Shown: positions 1 through 6,420, counted from the stretch's first letter. The stretch: 23,845 nt of DNA from Candidatus Moraniibacteriota bacterium (GCA_003543115.1 DPJH01000044.1:1-23845), one strand, 5' to 3'. Numbers and translations are program-made. Notes: a model not told the origin generated them from the letters alone.

Positions 1-713
1 CGGCTGATTTCAGCCAGCTTATTGGTATTGCTGGAAGATTTGCCCCCCACCACAATCACTACATCCACTTCTTGGGCTAATTGCCTGATTTCATTCTGTT
101 TAGTGGTACTATCGGAACAAATAGTATTTTCAATAATTATATGTTTCTTTCCGCTAGCCAAGAGCTTTCCTACCACATCTTGCAGAAAGGAAAGTTTATA
201 TGTGGTTTGACTCAAAACTCCGATCACATTTTTTTCAAACTTAATATTATCCACTTCTTTTGGGTCGCCGATAATTTTCCCTTTGTTTCCTATCCAAGAA
301 TTGATTCCTATGATCTCAGCATGCTTGGCATCCCCGCAAATCACCACTTCATAGCCTTTTTTATAGAAATTTTCCGCCACAATCTTAGTTTTCCCCACAA
401 AAGGACAGGTAGCATCAATAATTTTAATATTCTTGGCTCTCGCCGCTTCCATGACTTCTTGAGTGGTTCCATGGCTTCGGATGATAAGTGTTCCTTTTTC
501 CGGAATATCAGAAACGCTATCAACTTTTATCAAGCCTTTTTTTTTCAGAGTCTCCATAACTTGATCATTATGCACCAGAGATCCGATGATATATACCGGT
601 TCTTTTTTTTCTGCTAAACATTTTTCTGTCATATCCATCGCTCTTTTTACGCCGAAACAAAATCCGGCATGGGGAGCTATGACAATTTCTTTTTTCTTCA
701 TATCGTTCTTCAT
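1..713 (-). CDS. ispH: IspH, 4-hydroxy-3-methylbut-2-enyl diphosphate reductase (3' end outside the window)
   Basis: Last enzyme of the MEP isoprenoid pathway: a cytosolic [4Fe-4S] enzyme that reduces HMBPP to IPP and DMAPP. The window holds about 237 codons; the family is usually 280-320, so roughly 50 C-terminal residues lie outside. The three cluster-binding cysteines are present: Cys19 in GFCFGV, Cys103 in DATCPF and Cys199 in NTICSDST. His48 (LVHN), His131 with Glu133 (KHAEIIG) and the late SSNT motif also match the family. The ATG at 713 is chosen because AGGA lies about 9 nt upstream; a second in-frame ATG at 701 has nothing comparable. It starts 16 nt after the stop of the Cys-repeat gene, so the two are probably co-transcribed. 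No other MEP gene is visible here. Identification is very secure. Confidence 0.95.
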   Translation of the reverse strand, partial: MKNDMKKKEIVIAPHAGFCFGVKRAMDMTEKCLAEKKEPVYIIGSLVHNDQVMETLKKKGLIKVDSVSDIPEKGTLIIRSHGTTQEVMEAARAKNIKIIDATCPFVGKTKIVAENFYKKGYEVVICGDAKHAEIIGINSWIGNKGKIIGDPKEVDNIKFEKNVIGVLSQTTYKLSFLQDVVGKLLASGKKHIIIENTICSDSTTKQNEIRQLAQEVDVVIVVGGKSSSNTNKLAEIS

Positions 714-729
714 GCTTAAATCCTATGAA

Positions 730-1395
730 TTATTCTTCCTCTGCAGATACCGGACAAACAGCGCCAGTTTCTTTGTCGCAGGCTGCTTCTGATTCTTTTT
801 CACCTTTATTTTCTTCAGCCAGACATTCACTGTCTCCTTCCTCGCATTCAGCATCGTCCTCTGACGCTGCACACTCTTCGTCGCCTTCTTCACATTCAGC
901 CTCTTCTTCGCCAGCCTCGCACTCTTCGTCGCCTTCTTCACATTCAGCTTCTTCCTCCGCTGGATTGTCCTTAGCATATTGCTCCGGGTCATTGCATGTG
1001 TCTCCTTCCGGGACATTAGCTTCTCCGCACAATTCATAAAAACAATTCTCCTCTCCCGCTTCGCACTCCAGAGCTTTGCACTCCTCTTCTTCAGGACTGC
1101 ATTCCGGAATATTATAGGCCTTTCTGTTGAGATTTTTTGTATACCAAGTGTCTTCCTCAAGATCTCCGGTGCATTCGCCGTCCACATTAGGATCTGGATC
1201 ACACACATGCACAAAACATCTTTCTTCATATGGATCGCAATCCACGCTAGCCAGAACATTATAATTCCTCATAACTACTATTCTCCAATAGCTCAATCCT
1301 AAAGAAAAAATGATTATAAGAAAAAAAACAGCTAGAAATATTTTTGATGATCTTGATTGATCCATCTTGATCACTGCTTCTTCTTCTATTTGCAT
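730..1395 (-). CDS. membrane-anchored, Glu/Cys-rich 16-residue repeat protein (unknown function)
   Basis: 221 residues, family not recognised. A short cytoplasmic N-terminus is followed by one transmembrane segment (about residues 19-37, KIFLAVFFLIIIFSLGLSYW), so the rest is probably outside the membrane. The ectodomain is extremely acidic, with many regularly spaced cysteines: first DCDPYEERCFVHVCDPD, then ECSPEEEECKALEC and ENCFYELC, then three tandem 16-residue units starting AECEEGDEEC or AECEEGDSEC. The even Cys spacing suggests either disulfide-bonded modules or metal (for example calcium) binding; this is inference. The ATG at 1395 has no Shine-Dalgarno but sits about 20 nt after an extended -10 promoter. 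A second ATG at 1365 is possible and keeps the TM segment. ispH follows 16 nt downstream. Confidence 0.75.
   Translation of the reverse strand: MQIEEEAVIKMDQSRSSKIFLAVFFLIIIFSLGLSYWRIVVMRNYNVLASVDCDPYEERCFVHVCDPDPNVDGECTGDLEEDTWYTKNLNRKAYNIPECSPEEEECKALECEAGEENCFYELCGEANVPEGDTCNDPEQYAKDNPAEEEAECEEGDEECEAGEEEAECEEGDEECAASEDDAECEEGDSECLAEENKGEKESEAACDKETGAVCPVSAEEE
805..948 (-). repeat. tandem repeat, 3 x 48 bp, inside the Cys-rich gene
   Basis: Three direct copies of a 48-bp unit encode three 16-residue AECEEGDxEC blocks. A 29-nt core is identical in the copies starting at 872 and 920; the copy starting at 824 has diverged. The near-identical pair points to recent unit duplication, so copy number may differ between strains. 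Confidence 0.85.
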
Positions 1396-1422
1396 AAGTA
1401 TTTTTTTATTTTATATGTTTTT

Positions 1423-1431
1423 ATTATAGCA
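1423..1431 (-). promoter_or_regulatory. extended -10 promoter for the Cys-repeat gene
   Basis: Read on the minus strand this is TGCTATAAT, a consensus TGn extended -10. No good -35 lies 17 nt upstream, as is normal for extended -10 promoters. The start codon at 1395 would be about 20 nt from the transcript start. Confidence 0.6.
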
Positions 1432-1494
1432 TAACATGCATTAAAAATAGAATTTTTCCATAACGGTGATCAGAAAAGCATTTTTTAATAAAAC

Positions 1495-1523
1495 TTGAAT
1501 AAATATGTAATTTACATTATACT
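1495..1523 (+). promoter_or_regulatory. sigma70-type promoter reading into a stretch with no protein gene
   Basis: TTGAAT, a 17-nt spacer, then TATACT. Transcription would start near 1529-1531, exactly at the 5' arm of the closing stem of the candidate RNA. No credible plus-strand coding region follows; the only open frame (1656-1901) is opposite the beta-helix gene. Confidence 0.6.
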
Positions 1524-1528
1524 AGGAC

Positions 1529-1680
1529 AAAGCTTTCATAATGGAAAAGTGAAAAATTGAAACCCACCTGGATTATTAGGGAAAAAGTTATTTTTTCCGA
1601 TACGCTTTTTTAGGGATTCACACGCTTACTTCCTAATTGAGAGCTTTTAGCTTTTATGCGCCTTATCTGCCTTTTTTCAA
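1529..1680 (+). ncRNA. candidate structured small RNA (unidentified)
   Basis: No coding gene covers 1396-1727. From the predicted start the transcript can fold into a long rod. A 9-bp closing stem pairs AAAGCTTTC (1529-1537) with GAGAGCTTT (1639-1647), with one G-U. Inside it, GGAA pairs with TTCC, GTGAA with TTCAC, CCC with GGG, and there is an apical hairpin GGAAAAA / TTTTTCC near 1580-1600. A T-rich stretch at 1671-1676 could be the release site. The shape, a long interrupted stem of about 120 nt, recalls 6S-type RNAs, but I see no diagnostic 6S sequence and do not assign it. AT-rich DNA folds easily by chance, so confidence is moderate to low. Confidence 0.4.
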
Positions 1681-1727
1681 TAAATTTCACTGAATTCTTT
1701 TACAGAAAAAATAACCAGTTAATCAGA

Positions 1728-3125
1728 CTAGCTGGAAAATATTTTTCTAAACCAGCCAAAAATTCCCTTCTTATTTTCTTTTTCCGCTACAAAAGATTCG
1801 CCATTTTTAATATTTTTTTCAACCCTATCCACTACGACAAATATTCCATTTTTTGCCTCTTCATTTTCTATTTGCCTCAAGTCATCTCTAAGTCTATTTA
1901 ACTGCTCCTTATTTATTTCAATTTCTTTTTTTATAAAATGCAAGTCTTCCTGATTATTTCCAACAAAAAATACTTTCCATCGACTAACAGAATTTATTTT
2001 TTCCATCCTATTTCCTATCCTTATCTCTGATTCGCCTTGATATCTGTCAATATTTTCAGTATTTTCCCAAATAGCTTCTTCTATTCGTATCTTATCATCT
2101 TGTACCTTCTCATTAGATAGGACCACCTCTTCTTTTGATTTTAAATTATTATTTTCATCAGTAGCGTTAGAAACCTTCTCTTCTCTCTCATCAACAGCAT
2201 CAATAATTTTACAAAAATTATTGATAGATCGCATGCCATTATCTTTGATATTATTTCCCGAAAGACTGAGAGAATCTCCCCAATAGGATGGCTTTGGGCT
2301 TCCTCCGCTTGGAAACGAGCAGTCCAGCCCATATTTTTTATTCTTTGAAATATTATTGTTTTTTATTGCAATCTCTCCAATTTTCTGCGTTCCCTCATAG
2401 AACTGAGAAGCAATTCCGCTAGCACCATTATTATTGATTGAATTTCCGCTGATTACAACCTCGGAACTGCCGATTATTATCTCAATTCCGCTCTCTCCAT
2501 TATCATAGATATCGTTGTTTTTTATAAATCCCTTGGTCTTGGCTCTTATATCAACCCCCTCTTCTTTATTGCCATATATCCTGCTTTCCGATATCCTGAT
2601 TTCTCTTCCTTGCTCAATATATAGCCCTTTTCCGCTTCCGCCATAAATGCTGGAGTTCCTCACCGCCACCTTTCCATCTCCAGGCAAAGCGTCAATTCCT
2701 ATTTTGCCAAATTTTTTAATAATACAATTGTTTATTTCCATATCAGCTCCTGAATCGATATGGATAGCTGTCGATCCTCCTTCTATCGTCACATTACTAA
2801 GAGAACTATTCTTTTTTACTTCCAGCGTTCCGCCTGACAAAAAAACTTTTCCCTTGCTCTCCCCAAAGAGGCTAACCTCCCTATCAATCACTATATTTTC
2901 CGCGTATTTTCCTTTTTTAATAAAAATTTTTGCCTTCTTGCTTCCATTTTTGATGGCATCAGAAATTTTATCAAAGGGCTTGTCTTTGCTTCCGTCACTC
3001 TCTCCGCTATACCCACTATCAACATAATAATCATAAGAAGCTCCTCTTGTATTTGGAACGAACAGAAAAAAGCAGAAAAAAATTGCTAGAAAAAAAGTGT
3101 TAAATTCTATTTTATGCTTATTCAT
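1728..3125 (-). CDS. secreted right-handed beta-helix protein (DUF1565/pectate-lyase fold) with C-terminal coiled coil
   Basis: 465 residues. A signal peptide or N-terminal anchor (residues 10-29, hydrophobic, ending NTRGAS) is followed by a DUF1565-like opening: YYVDSGYSGESDGSKDKPF, then AIKNGSKKAKIFIKKGKY. About ten parallel beta-helix turns (NNDIYDNGESGIEI, GNSINNNGASGIAS and similar) run to about residue 300. The rest is a charged linker, a predicted coiled coil near residues 395-425 (KKEIEINKEQLNRLRDDLRQ), and a short basic-hydrophobic tail, GIFGWFRKIFSS. Such helices occur in carbohydrate-active enzymes and surface adhesins; I see no catalytic signature, so a surface binding or structural role is inferred. 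The ATG at 3125 has only a weak upstream AAGATAG. It has its own extended -10 promoter at 3193-3201. Confidence 0.8.
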   Translation of the reverse strand: MNKHKIEFNTFFLAIFFCFFLFVPNTRGASYDYYVDSGYSGESDGSKDKPFDKISDAIKNGSKKAKIFIKKGKYAENIVIDREVSLFGESKGKVFLSGGTLEVKKNSSLSNVTIEGGSTAIHIDSGADMEINNCIIKKFGKIGIDALPGDGKVAVRNSSIYGGSGKGLYIEQGREIRISESRIYGNKEEGVDIRAKTKGFIKNNDIYDNGESGIEIIIGSSEVVISGNSINNNGASGIASQFYEGTQKIGEIAIKNNNISKNKKYGLDCSFPSGGSPKPSYWGDSLSLSGNNIKDNGMRSINNFCKIIDAVDEREEKVSNATDENNNLKSKEEVVLSNEKVQDDKIRIEEAIWENTENIDRYQGESEIRIGNRMEKINSVSRWKVFFVGNNQEDLHFIKKEIEINKEQLNRLRDDLRQIENEEAKNGIFVVVDRVEKNIKNGESFVAEKENKKGIFGWFRKIFSS

Positions 3126-3192
3126 CGACTATCTTATTTATATTCTATTTCTTTGGCTTATTTTTTTTATAAAGCCTGCTTGTTATTTCGCC

Positions 3193-3201
3193 ATTTTAAC
3201 A
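3193..3201 (-). promoter_or_regulatory. extended -10 promoter for the beta-helix gene
   Basis: The minus strand reads TGTTAAAAT (TGn plus a -10 close to TATAAT), giving a leader of about 60 nt before the ATG at 3125. The -35 region is not convincing. Confidence 0.4.
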
Positions 3202-3265
3202 TAAATATCAGTGTCGAGTAAAATAGAAGATTGATAGTGATCAGCCGCTTTTGTTTATTCCAATT

Positions 3266-3300
3266 AAAAACCGCTCTGTGCAAAGATTCTGCACAGAGCG
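3266..3300 (-). terminator. intrinsic terminator of the small gene at 3305-3511
   Basis: Perfect 10-bp stem CGCTCTGTGC (3272-3281) / GCACAGAGCG (3291-3300) followed, on the minus strand, by TTTTT. Its loop region is nearly the same as in the terminator at 3593-3626. Confidence 0.9.
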
Positions 3301-3304
3301 ATCG

Positions 3305-3511
3305 CTATTTTTTTATGTACCATTCCTTTCCTTCCAAGATCCATTCCGGTTTAGTCGTTAATTTGTCAAAATGAACCAGAGAAAACATGCCTCCTAATTC
3401 ATATTTATATTCTCTGCCGTCTACGACTATAATGGTTTGGCATTCCTTGACCTCTCCTTCTTGGAGAAGATCGTAAAATTTTTGGCTTCCGAAAAATTTT
3501 TCCTCCGACAT
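3305..3511 (-). CDS. small unknown protein, paralogue of the 4041-4304 product
   Basis: 68 residues, no recognised family. It aligns with the product of 4041-4304: both have an early FG motif, F-x2-LL, the strand TIIV, then FVH or LVH followed by D, a later P, LE, and W-x-I near the end. This suggests one small alpha/beta fold. It is a self-contained unit: consensus promoter (3559-3587), SD GAGG six nt before the ATG at 3511, and a strong terminator. It lies next to response regulators, so a partner role in signalling is possible but not shown. Confidence 0.75.
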   Translation of the reverse strand: MSEEKFFGSQKFYDLLQEGEVKECQTIIVVDGREYKYELGGMFSLVHFDKLTTKPEWILEGKEWYIKK

Positions 3512-3558
3512 AAAACACCTCTTTTGTGTAATTTTAATAATTTATCAAAATTCTCACA

Positions 3559-3587
3559 AGTATACACCATTCCGGTGTTTTTGTCAA
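3559..3587 (-). promoter_or_regulatory. consensus promoter for the 3305-3511 gene
   Basis: Minus strand TTGACA (3582-3587), 17-nt spacer, TATACT (3559-3564). Predicted start near 3552, leader about 40 nt. Confidence 0.85.
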
Positions 3588-3592
3588 GCAAA

Positions 3593-3626
3593 TAAAAATG
3601 CCCTGTGCAAAGAATCTACACAGGGC
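3593..3626 (-). terminator. intrinsic terminator of the 4304-to-3640 operon
   Basis: 8-bp stem GCCCTGTG (3600-3607) / CACAGGGC (3619-3626) followed on the minus strand by ATTTTTATT. The inner part, TGTGCAAAGAATCTACACA, is almost the same as in the terminator at 3266-3300. Confidence 0.85.
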
Positions 3627-3639
3627 GAAATTTCGTCTT

Positions 3640-4035
3640 TTATTGGGATATCACTTGCAGGATTTTTTCCCGTGCGCTTCCGATGCTGGCAAAAGGCACC
3701 TCCATAAAAAGATCCACTCCCGCCTCTTCAGCTTCTTTTCTGATGCATGTTCCAAAACCAGACATCATCACAATGCATATGTTTTGATGACATCCTCGAA
3801 ATTTTCTTGCAAGATCGATCCCATTCATTGATGGGCTATCGTATTTATATCCGATAACCACGATAGTTCCTTCTTTCCCATGCTTTTCAAACATGGGTTT
3901 TGAAGCGTTCTCTAATGCGCTCTCGCCATCCGAATAACAATCAACCTTTGCATCTGAAAATACGCGCCGAAAAAAAGTCTCAAGAAAAAATTGCGCACCC
4001 TGGTCTTTCTTTGCAATAATCACTCTAATAGCCAT
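3640..4035 (-). CDS. degenerate single-domain response regulator (pseudo-receiver)
   Basis: 131 residues from the ATG at 4035, a lone receiver-like domain without an output domain. The fold signature is visible: beta1 VIIAKKD, beta3 TIVVIG, SMNGIDLARKF after it, MMSGFG at the Thr/Ser switch, and EVPFA near the end. Key phosphorylation residues are missing: the acidic pair is KKD, the phospho-acceptor Asp position reads Gly or falls in an altered YKYDSPSMNG loop, and the conserved Lys before PF is Val. It probably cannot be phosphorylated in the usual way and may act by protein contact. The ATG at 4035 is preferred over the GTG at 4044 because GGGTGAT precedes it. The start region overlaps the stop of the 4041-4304 gene, implying translational coupling. 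Confidence 0.75.
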   Translation of the reverse strand: MAIRVIIAKKDQGAQFFLETFFRRVFSDAKVDCYSDGESALENASKPMFEKHGKEGTIVVIGYKYDSPSMNGIDLARKFRGCHQNICIVMMSGFGTCIRKEAEEAGVDLFMEVPFASIGSAREKILQVISQ

Positions 4036-4040
4036 TATTA

Positions 4041-4304
4041 TCACCCTTGGTTTTGTTTCATAGGCTCGTTCTCAATGCGCCATCTGTTTAGCTCGAGAAG
4101 TTCTTTCGGATCAAAAAACTGCTCATCAAGATCCAAATGGACAAATCTCCCTTTTCCATCAACCATAAATCTCCCTATAGCCTGTCCTCTTCGTTCAACA
4201 ATGACAATTATAGTTTCAAGAGGTATTATTTTTTTACTTCTCAAAAGATGTTCAAAAAATCTGAACCCCCCAAACGTCTCTATTGGTTCTTGTAAATTGG
4301 CCAT
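4041..4304 (-). CDS. small unknown protein, first gene of an operon with a degenerate receiver
   Basis: 87 residues, no recognised family. It is a paralogue of the 68-residue product at 3305-3511, sharing FG, F-x2-LL, TIIV, FVH-x-D, LLE and W-x-I in the same order. The extra length is an N-terminal leader and a three-residue insertion. GAGGG lies about 10 nt before the ATG at 4304. The stop TGA is followed in frame by TAA and overlaps the start region of the receiver gene, so the two are probably made together. A -10-like TATACT near 4350 lacks a matching -35, so the promoter is uncertain. Confidence 0.75.
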   Translation of the reverse strand: MANLQEPIETFGGFRFFEHLLRSKKIIPLETIIVIVERRGQAIGRFMVDGKGRFVHLDLDEQFFDPKELLELNRWRIENEPMKQNQG

Positions 4305-4408
4305 GATTCAATTTCCCTCAAAGAATTGAATATCCCAAAAGATCTTCCTTTAGTATATATCAATAAAATGCTTAGCGGAAGTTGACAAACCAATCAAATT
4401 ATCTCGTG

Positions 4409-4798
4409 CTATTTTTTGTGTTTCAATAGGTCCCTTATTTCCCGAAGAAGCAGAATATTTTCCTCAATCTTGACTGTTTTTTTATCTTCTTTTCTTTTAA
4501 ATCGTTCCAGCTGTTTAATTACAAAAAATATAGAAAATGATATTATGATGAAATCAATTACAGTATTCAAAAAAATTCCATAATTCATAGTTACTATTGA
4601 TGCGTCATCTGCAGCTTTTTTCAAGGTTATCGAGAGATCGGAAAAATCCACCCCACCTGTCAACACTCCGATAGGCGGCATAATTATATCATTGACAAAT
4701 GATGTTACGATCTTGCCAAAAGCTGTTCCAACCACCACTCCGACCGCCAGATCGACTACATTGCCTTTTATCGCAAATTTTTTAAATTCTTCTAGCAT
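4409..4798 (-). CDS. mscL: MscL, large-conductance mechanosensitive channel
   Basis: 129 residues, normal for the family. It forms a homopentameric inner-membrane pore that opens under membrane tension and releases solutes during osmotic downshock. The amphipathic N-terminus (MLEEFKKFAIKGNVVDLAVG) runs into TM1 with the pore-lining GVVVGTAFGKIV and VNDIIMPPIG. A periplasmic loop, TM2 (about residues 76-96, GIFLNTVIDFIIISFSIFF) and a charged C-terminal helix (LLLREIRDLLKHKK) follow, as expected. The ATG at 4798 lacks an SD but lies about 22 nt after a well-formed promoter (4827-4855). No terminator hairpin is evident downstream. It sits between response-regulator units and looks independently transcribed. 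Confidence 0.96.
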   Translation of the reverse strand: MLEEFKKFAIKGNVVDLAVGVVVGTAFGKIVTSFVNDIIMPPIGVLTGGVDFSDLSITLKKAADDASIVTMNYGIFLNTVIDFIIISFSIFFVIKQLERFKRKEDKKTVKIEENILLLREIRDLLKHKK

Positions 4799-4826
4799 AT
4801 TTTTATTTATTATTAATTCGGGTTAT

Positions 4827-4855
4827 AGTATACCTTTTTTATCAATTCTTGGCAA
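4827..4855 (-). promoter_or_regulatory. promoter of mscL
   Basis: Minus strand TTGCCA (4850-4855), 17-nt spacer, TATACT (4827-4832). Confidence 0.8.
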
Positions 4856-4865
4856 TACGAGCATT

Positions 4866-4907
4866 AAAAAAAATAGGCCTCCCCGCGAAATGATATCGCA
4901 GGGAGGC
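4866..4907 (-). terminator. intrinsic terminator of the receiver gene at 4938-5369
   Basis: 12-bp stem, one mismatch: GCCTCCCCGCGA (4877-4888) with TCGCAGGGAGGC (4896-4907), followed on the minus strand by a run of eight T. It separates this unit from mscL. Confidence 0.9.
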
Positions 4908-4937
4908 ATCAGAAAAATCCATTCATTGGCATTGGCA

Positions 4938-5369
4938 TTAGACGCTCTGGCGGAATAATATCCATTGAGCAACAATTTCCCAAAAAGAATGGAAGTCTCC
5001 ATCTTTCAACATACAAAGACCAGCGCCAAGTTCTTCGGCCTTGCCCAATGAATCTTGCGATCCAGAGAGCATAGCCACTAAGATCGGCAGCTTCATTGAC
5101 TTTATATTGGAAATCAAAGTCAAACCGTCCGTTGCGCCATCAATTCTCGGCATACGGCAATCCGTGACTAGAACATCTTTTGCAGAAAGAGGCCCCGCCT
5201 CGTTGATAATTTTCAAGGCTTCAACTCCGTTTCTGGCTTCGAATATTTCAGCGTCTGGAAACAATCTGTTGCAAACAACTCGGTGAAACATTCGCGATGA
5301 TTCTAAATCATCAACCAAAAAGATTTTACCGGGACCTGCCATGATAGGCGCTCCTTGCTCATTTTTCAT
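4938..5369 (-). CDS. single-domain response regulator (CheY-like receiver)
   Basis: 143 residues, receiver domain only. beta1 is KIFLVDD with the acidic pair, beta3 VLVTDCRMPRIDG carries the phospho-acceptor Asp, LSGSQD the switch Ser, and LKDGDF the conserved Lys. All catalytic residues are present, so it should accept phosphate from a histidine kinase or acetyl-phosphate. A short insertion (GATDG) follows beta3, and an alpha5 with FWEIVAQWI ends the protein. No kinase is in view. SD AAGGAG lies seven nt before the ATG at 5369, and promoter and terminator are clear, so it is monocistronic. With no output domain it must act through a protein partner. Confidence 0.9.
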   Translation of the reverse strand: MKNEQGAPIMAGPGKIFLVDDLESSRMFHRVVCNRLFPDAEIFEARNGVEALKIINEAGPLSAKDVLVTDCRMPRIDGATDGLTLISNIKSMKLPILVAMLSGSQDSLGKAEELGAGLCMLKDGDFHSFWEIVAQWILFRQSV

Positions 5370-5434
5370 GATAAAGCTCCTTTGTCGTCTGTTTTTTGCA
5401 ATAAAAAAAGAATGGTTTAATCCCCTTGTCTTTT

Positions 5435-5462
5435 ATTATACTCTCATTCGCTATTTTTGCAA
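5435..5462 (-). promoter_or_regulatory. promoter of the receiver gene at 4938-5369
   Basis: Minus strand TTGCAA (5457-5462), 16-nt spacer, TATAAT (5435-5440). Confidence 0.75.
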
Positions 5463-5494
5463 AATACAACTGTTTTTCATGCAAAACTGTACGA

Positions 5495-5528
5495 TAAAAA
5501 ACAGGAGGCAATTTGTTGCTCCTCCTGT
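5495..5528 (-). terminator. intrinsic terminator of the receiver gene at 5549-5902
   Basis: Stem ACAGGAGG (5501-5508) / CCTCCTGT (5521-5528), extended inward by CAA/TTG, followed on the minus strand by TTTTTTAT. It begins about 20 nt after the TGA stop, which supports TGA being a true stop here. Confidence 0.9.
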
Positions 5529-5548
5529 CGACAGCTTCCGAAGGAGTT

Positions 5549-5902
5549 TCATTCCCCGCCACAGATCGCCCTGATCTGCCTCCACATACTCATGACATCT
5601 GGTTTTTGAAAAATTTTCACCCCTCCCAATTTCTTGACTCTCTTGCTATTTTTTTCTTCCAATTCAGCACCCAGAAAAATAATTTTTATCATCATTGGAT
5701 GATTATCACTGATAGATTCCAATAATGTGATACCGTCCATCCCCCGCATACTGAAATCGGTTATCAGAACATCAAACCTTCTCTGTCCCAATATTTCAAG
5801 AGCTTCCGACCCGTTGAAAACATAAGCAAATTCCGAGCTTGGGAAAAAATGTCCGCATATTTCTTTGTGTGTCTTGCACATCGAAACCTCGTCATCAACC
5901 AC
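5549..5902 (-). CDS. single-domain response regulator with an unclear, probably non-AUG start
   Basis: A lone receiver domain, about 117 residues from the first standard start (GTG at 5902). The acidic pair VVDDE, the phospho-acceptor VLITDFSMRGMDG and the Lys in FQKPD are present. The usual Thr/Ser switch is replaced (KIIFLGAE), so the output switch may be altered. Starting at the GTG would cut off part of beta1: the same frame continues upstream through KTGPLSFL to a TGA near 5953 with no ATG, GTG or TTG. The only ribosome site in that stretch is GAGGTGGTC, seven nt after its GAGG core from an ATA codon (5939-5941); an ATT follows at 5930-5932. The true start may therefore be ATA/ATT, or a base is wrong. 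It has its own promoter (6092-6120), a leader of about 145 nt and a terminator. Confidence 0.85.
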   Translation of the reverse strand: MVDDEVSMCKTHKEICGHFFPSSEFAYVFNGSEALEILGQRRFDVLITDFSMRGMDGITLLESISDNHPMMIKIIFLGAELEEKNSKRVKKLGGVKIFQKPDVMSMWRQIRAICGGE

Positions 5903-6091
5903 CAGAAAGCTCAGTGGTCCAGTTTTTTCAATTTTGTTTATCTGACCACCTCATTAGCAATAAACTTTAGAAAGAACACCGCCTTGCGCCCTTGTTATGT
6001 TTTATTTTTTACCAACAAATAACTCTTCAGGCAAAATAATTACGCATAAAGAGTTTTTTGTTTTTGAATTGGAAAATAAAATTAACAATAA

Positions 6092-6120
6092 ATCTTAACA
6101 GAAAAACTTTACTCTGTCAA
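6092..6120 (-). promoter_or_regulatory. consensus promoter of the receiver gene at 5549-5902
   Basis: Minus strand TTGACA (6115-6120), 17-nt spacer, TAAGAT (6092-6097). The leader of about 145 nt contains AACTCTT ... AAGAGTT (7 bp, loop about 21 nt) and a tiny ATG-to-TGA frame of six codons inside that loop. Confidence 0.85.
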
Positions 6121-6132
6121 TTCTTCTGGTGG

Positions 6133-6420
6133 CTACGCCTGAAATCCGATTGAACTTTTTGGAGCCTCGGCTTCTTCTATTTTTCCGTTGACCGCCTCAT
6201 ATTTTTTCAAATTTTCCTCCATAGCCCTGAGAATTCTCTTGAAGTGTCCGGGAGAAAGAATCACGCGGGAATTCAAGGTTCCCGTAGGCGGAAAAACATT
6301 CATAAAATCTAGCACGAACTCCTCTTTAGTATGAAGAATCTGCATAACATTGGAATATTCCCCCTTCAATTTTTCATCAGTGGCTTTGATTTGGATTTGC
6401 TGTTGCGGTTGTTGATTCAT
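6133..6420 (-). CDS. DUF3467 domain protein
   Basis: 95 residues from the ATG at 6420. The whole protein is a DUF3467 domain: QIQIKATDEKLKGEYSNVMQ, then HTKEEFVLDFMNVFPPTGTL, SRVILSPGHFKRILRAMEEN, and the tail EAEAPKSSIGFQA. The family is small, widespread and cytosolic, with no established biochemical role. In-frame ATGs at 6453 and 6483 would add a 21-residue leader unlike the family; known members begin just before the Gln-rich stretch, so 6420 is preferred. None of the starts has a clear SD. The next gene downstream has its own promoter, which overlaps the end of this gene's 3' side. Confidence 0.9.
   Translation of the reverse strand: MNQQPQQQIQIKATDEKLKGEYSNVMQILHTKEEFVLDFMNVFPPTGTLNSRVILSPGHFKRILRAMEENLKKYEAVNGKIEEAEAPKSSIGFQA

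Noticed and set aside
805..948. CRISPR-like direct repeats
   Set aside because: The 48-bp repeats are contiguous, coding and in frame; there are no spacers and no cas genes in the window.
725..1039. Plus-strand Ser-rich open frame
   Set aside because: It is the complement of the Glu/Cys repeat on the minus strand; no ribosome site, and the composition is explained by that repeat.
4041..4043. TGA followed by TAA (also at 13090 and 15111) as possible sense TGA
   Set aside because: Adding one Gly before a second stop would change nothing, and other TGA stops here are unambiguous; tandem stops are common.
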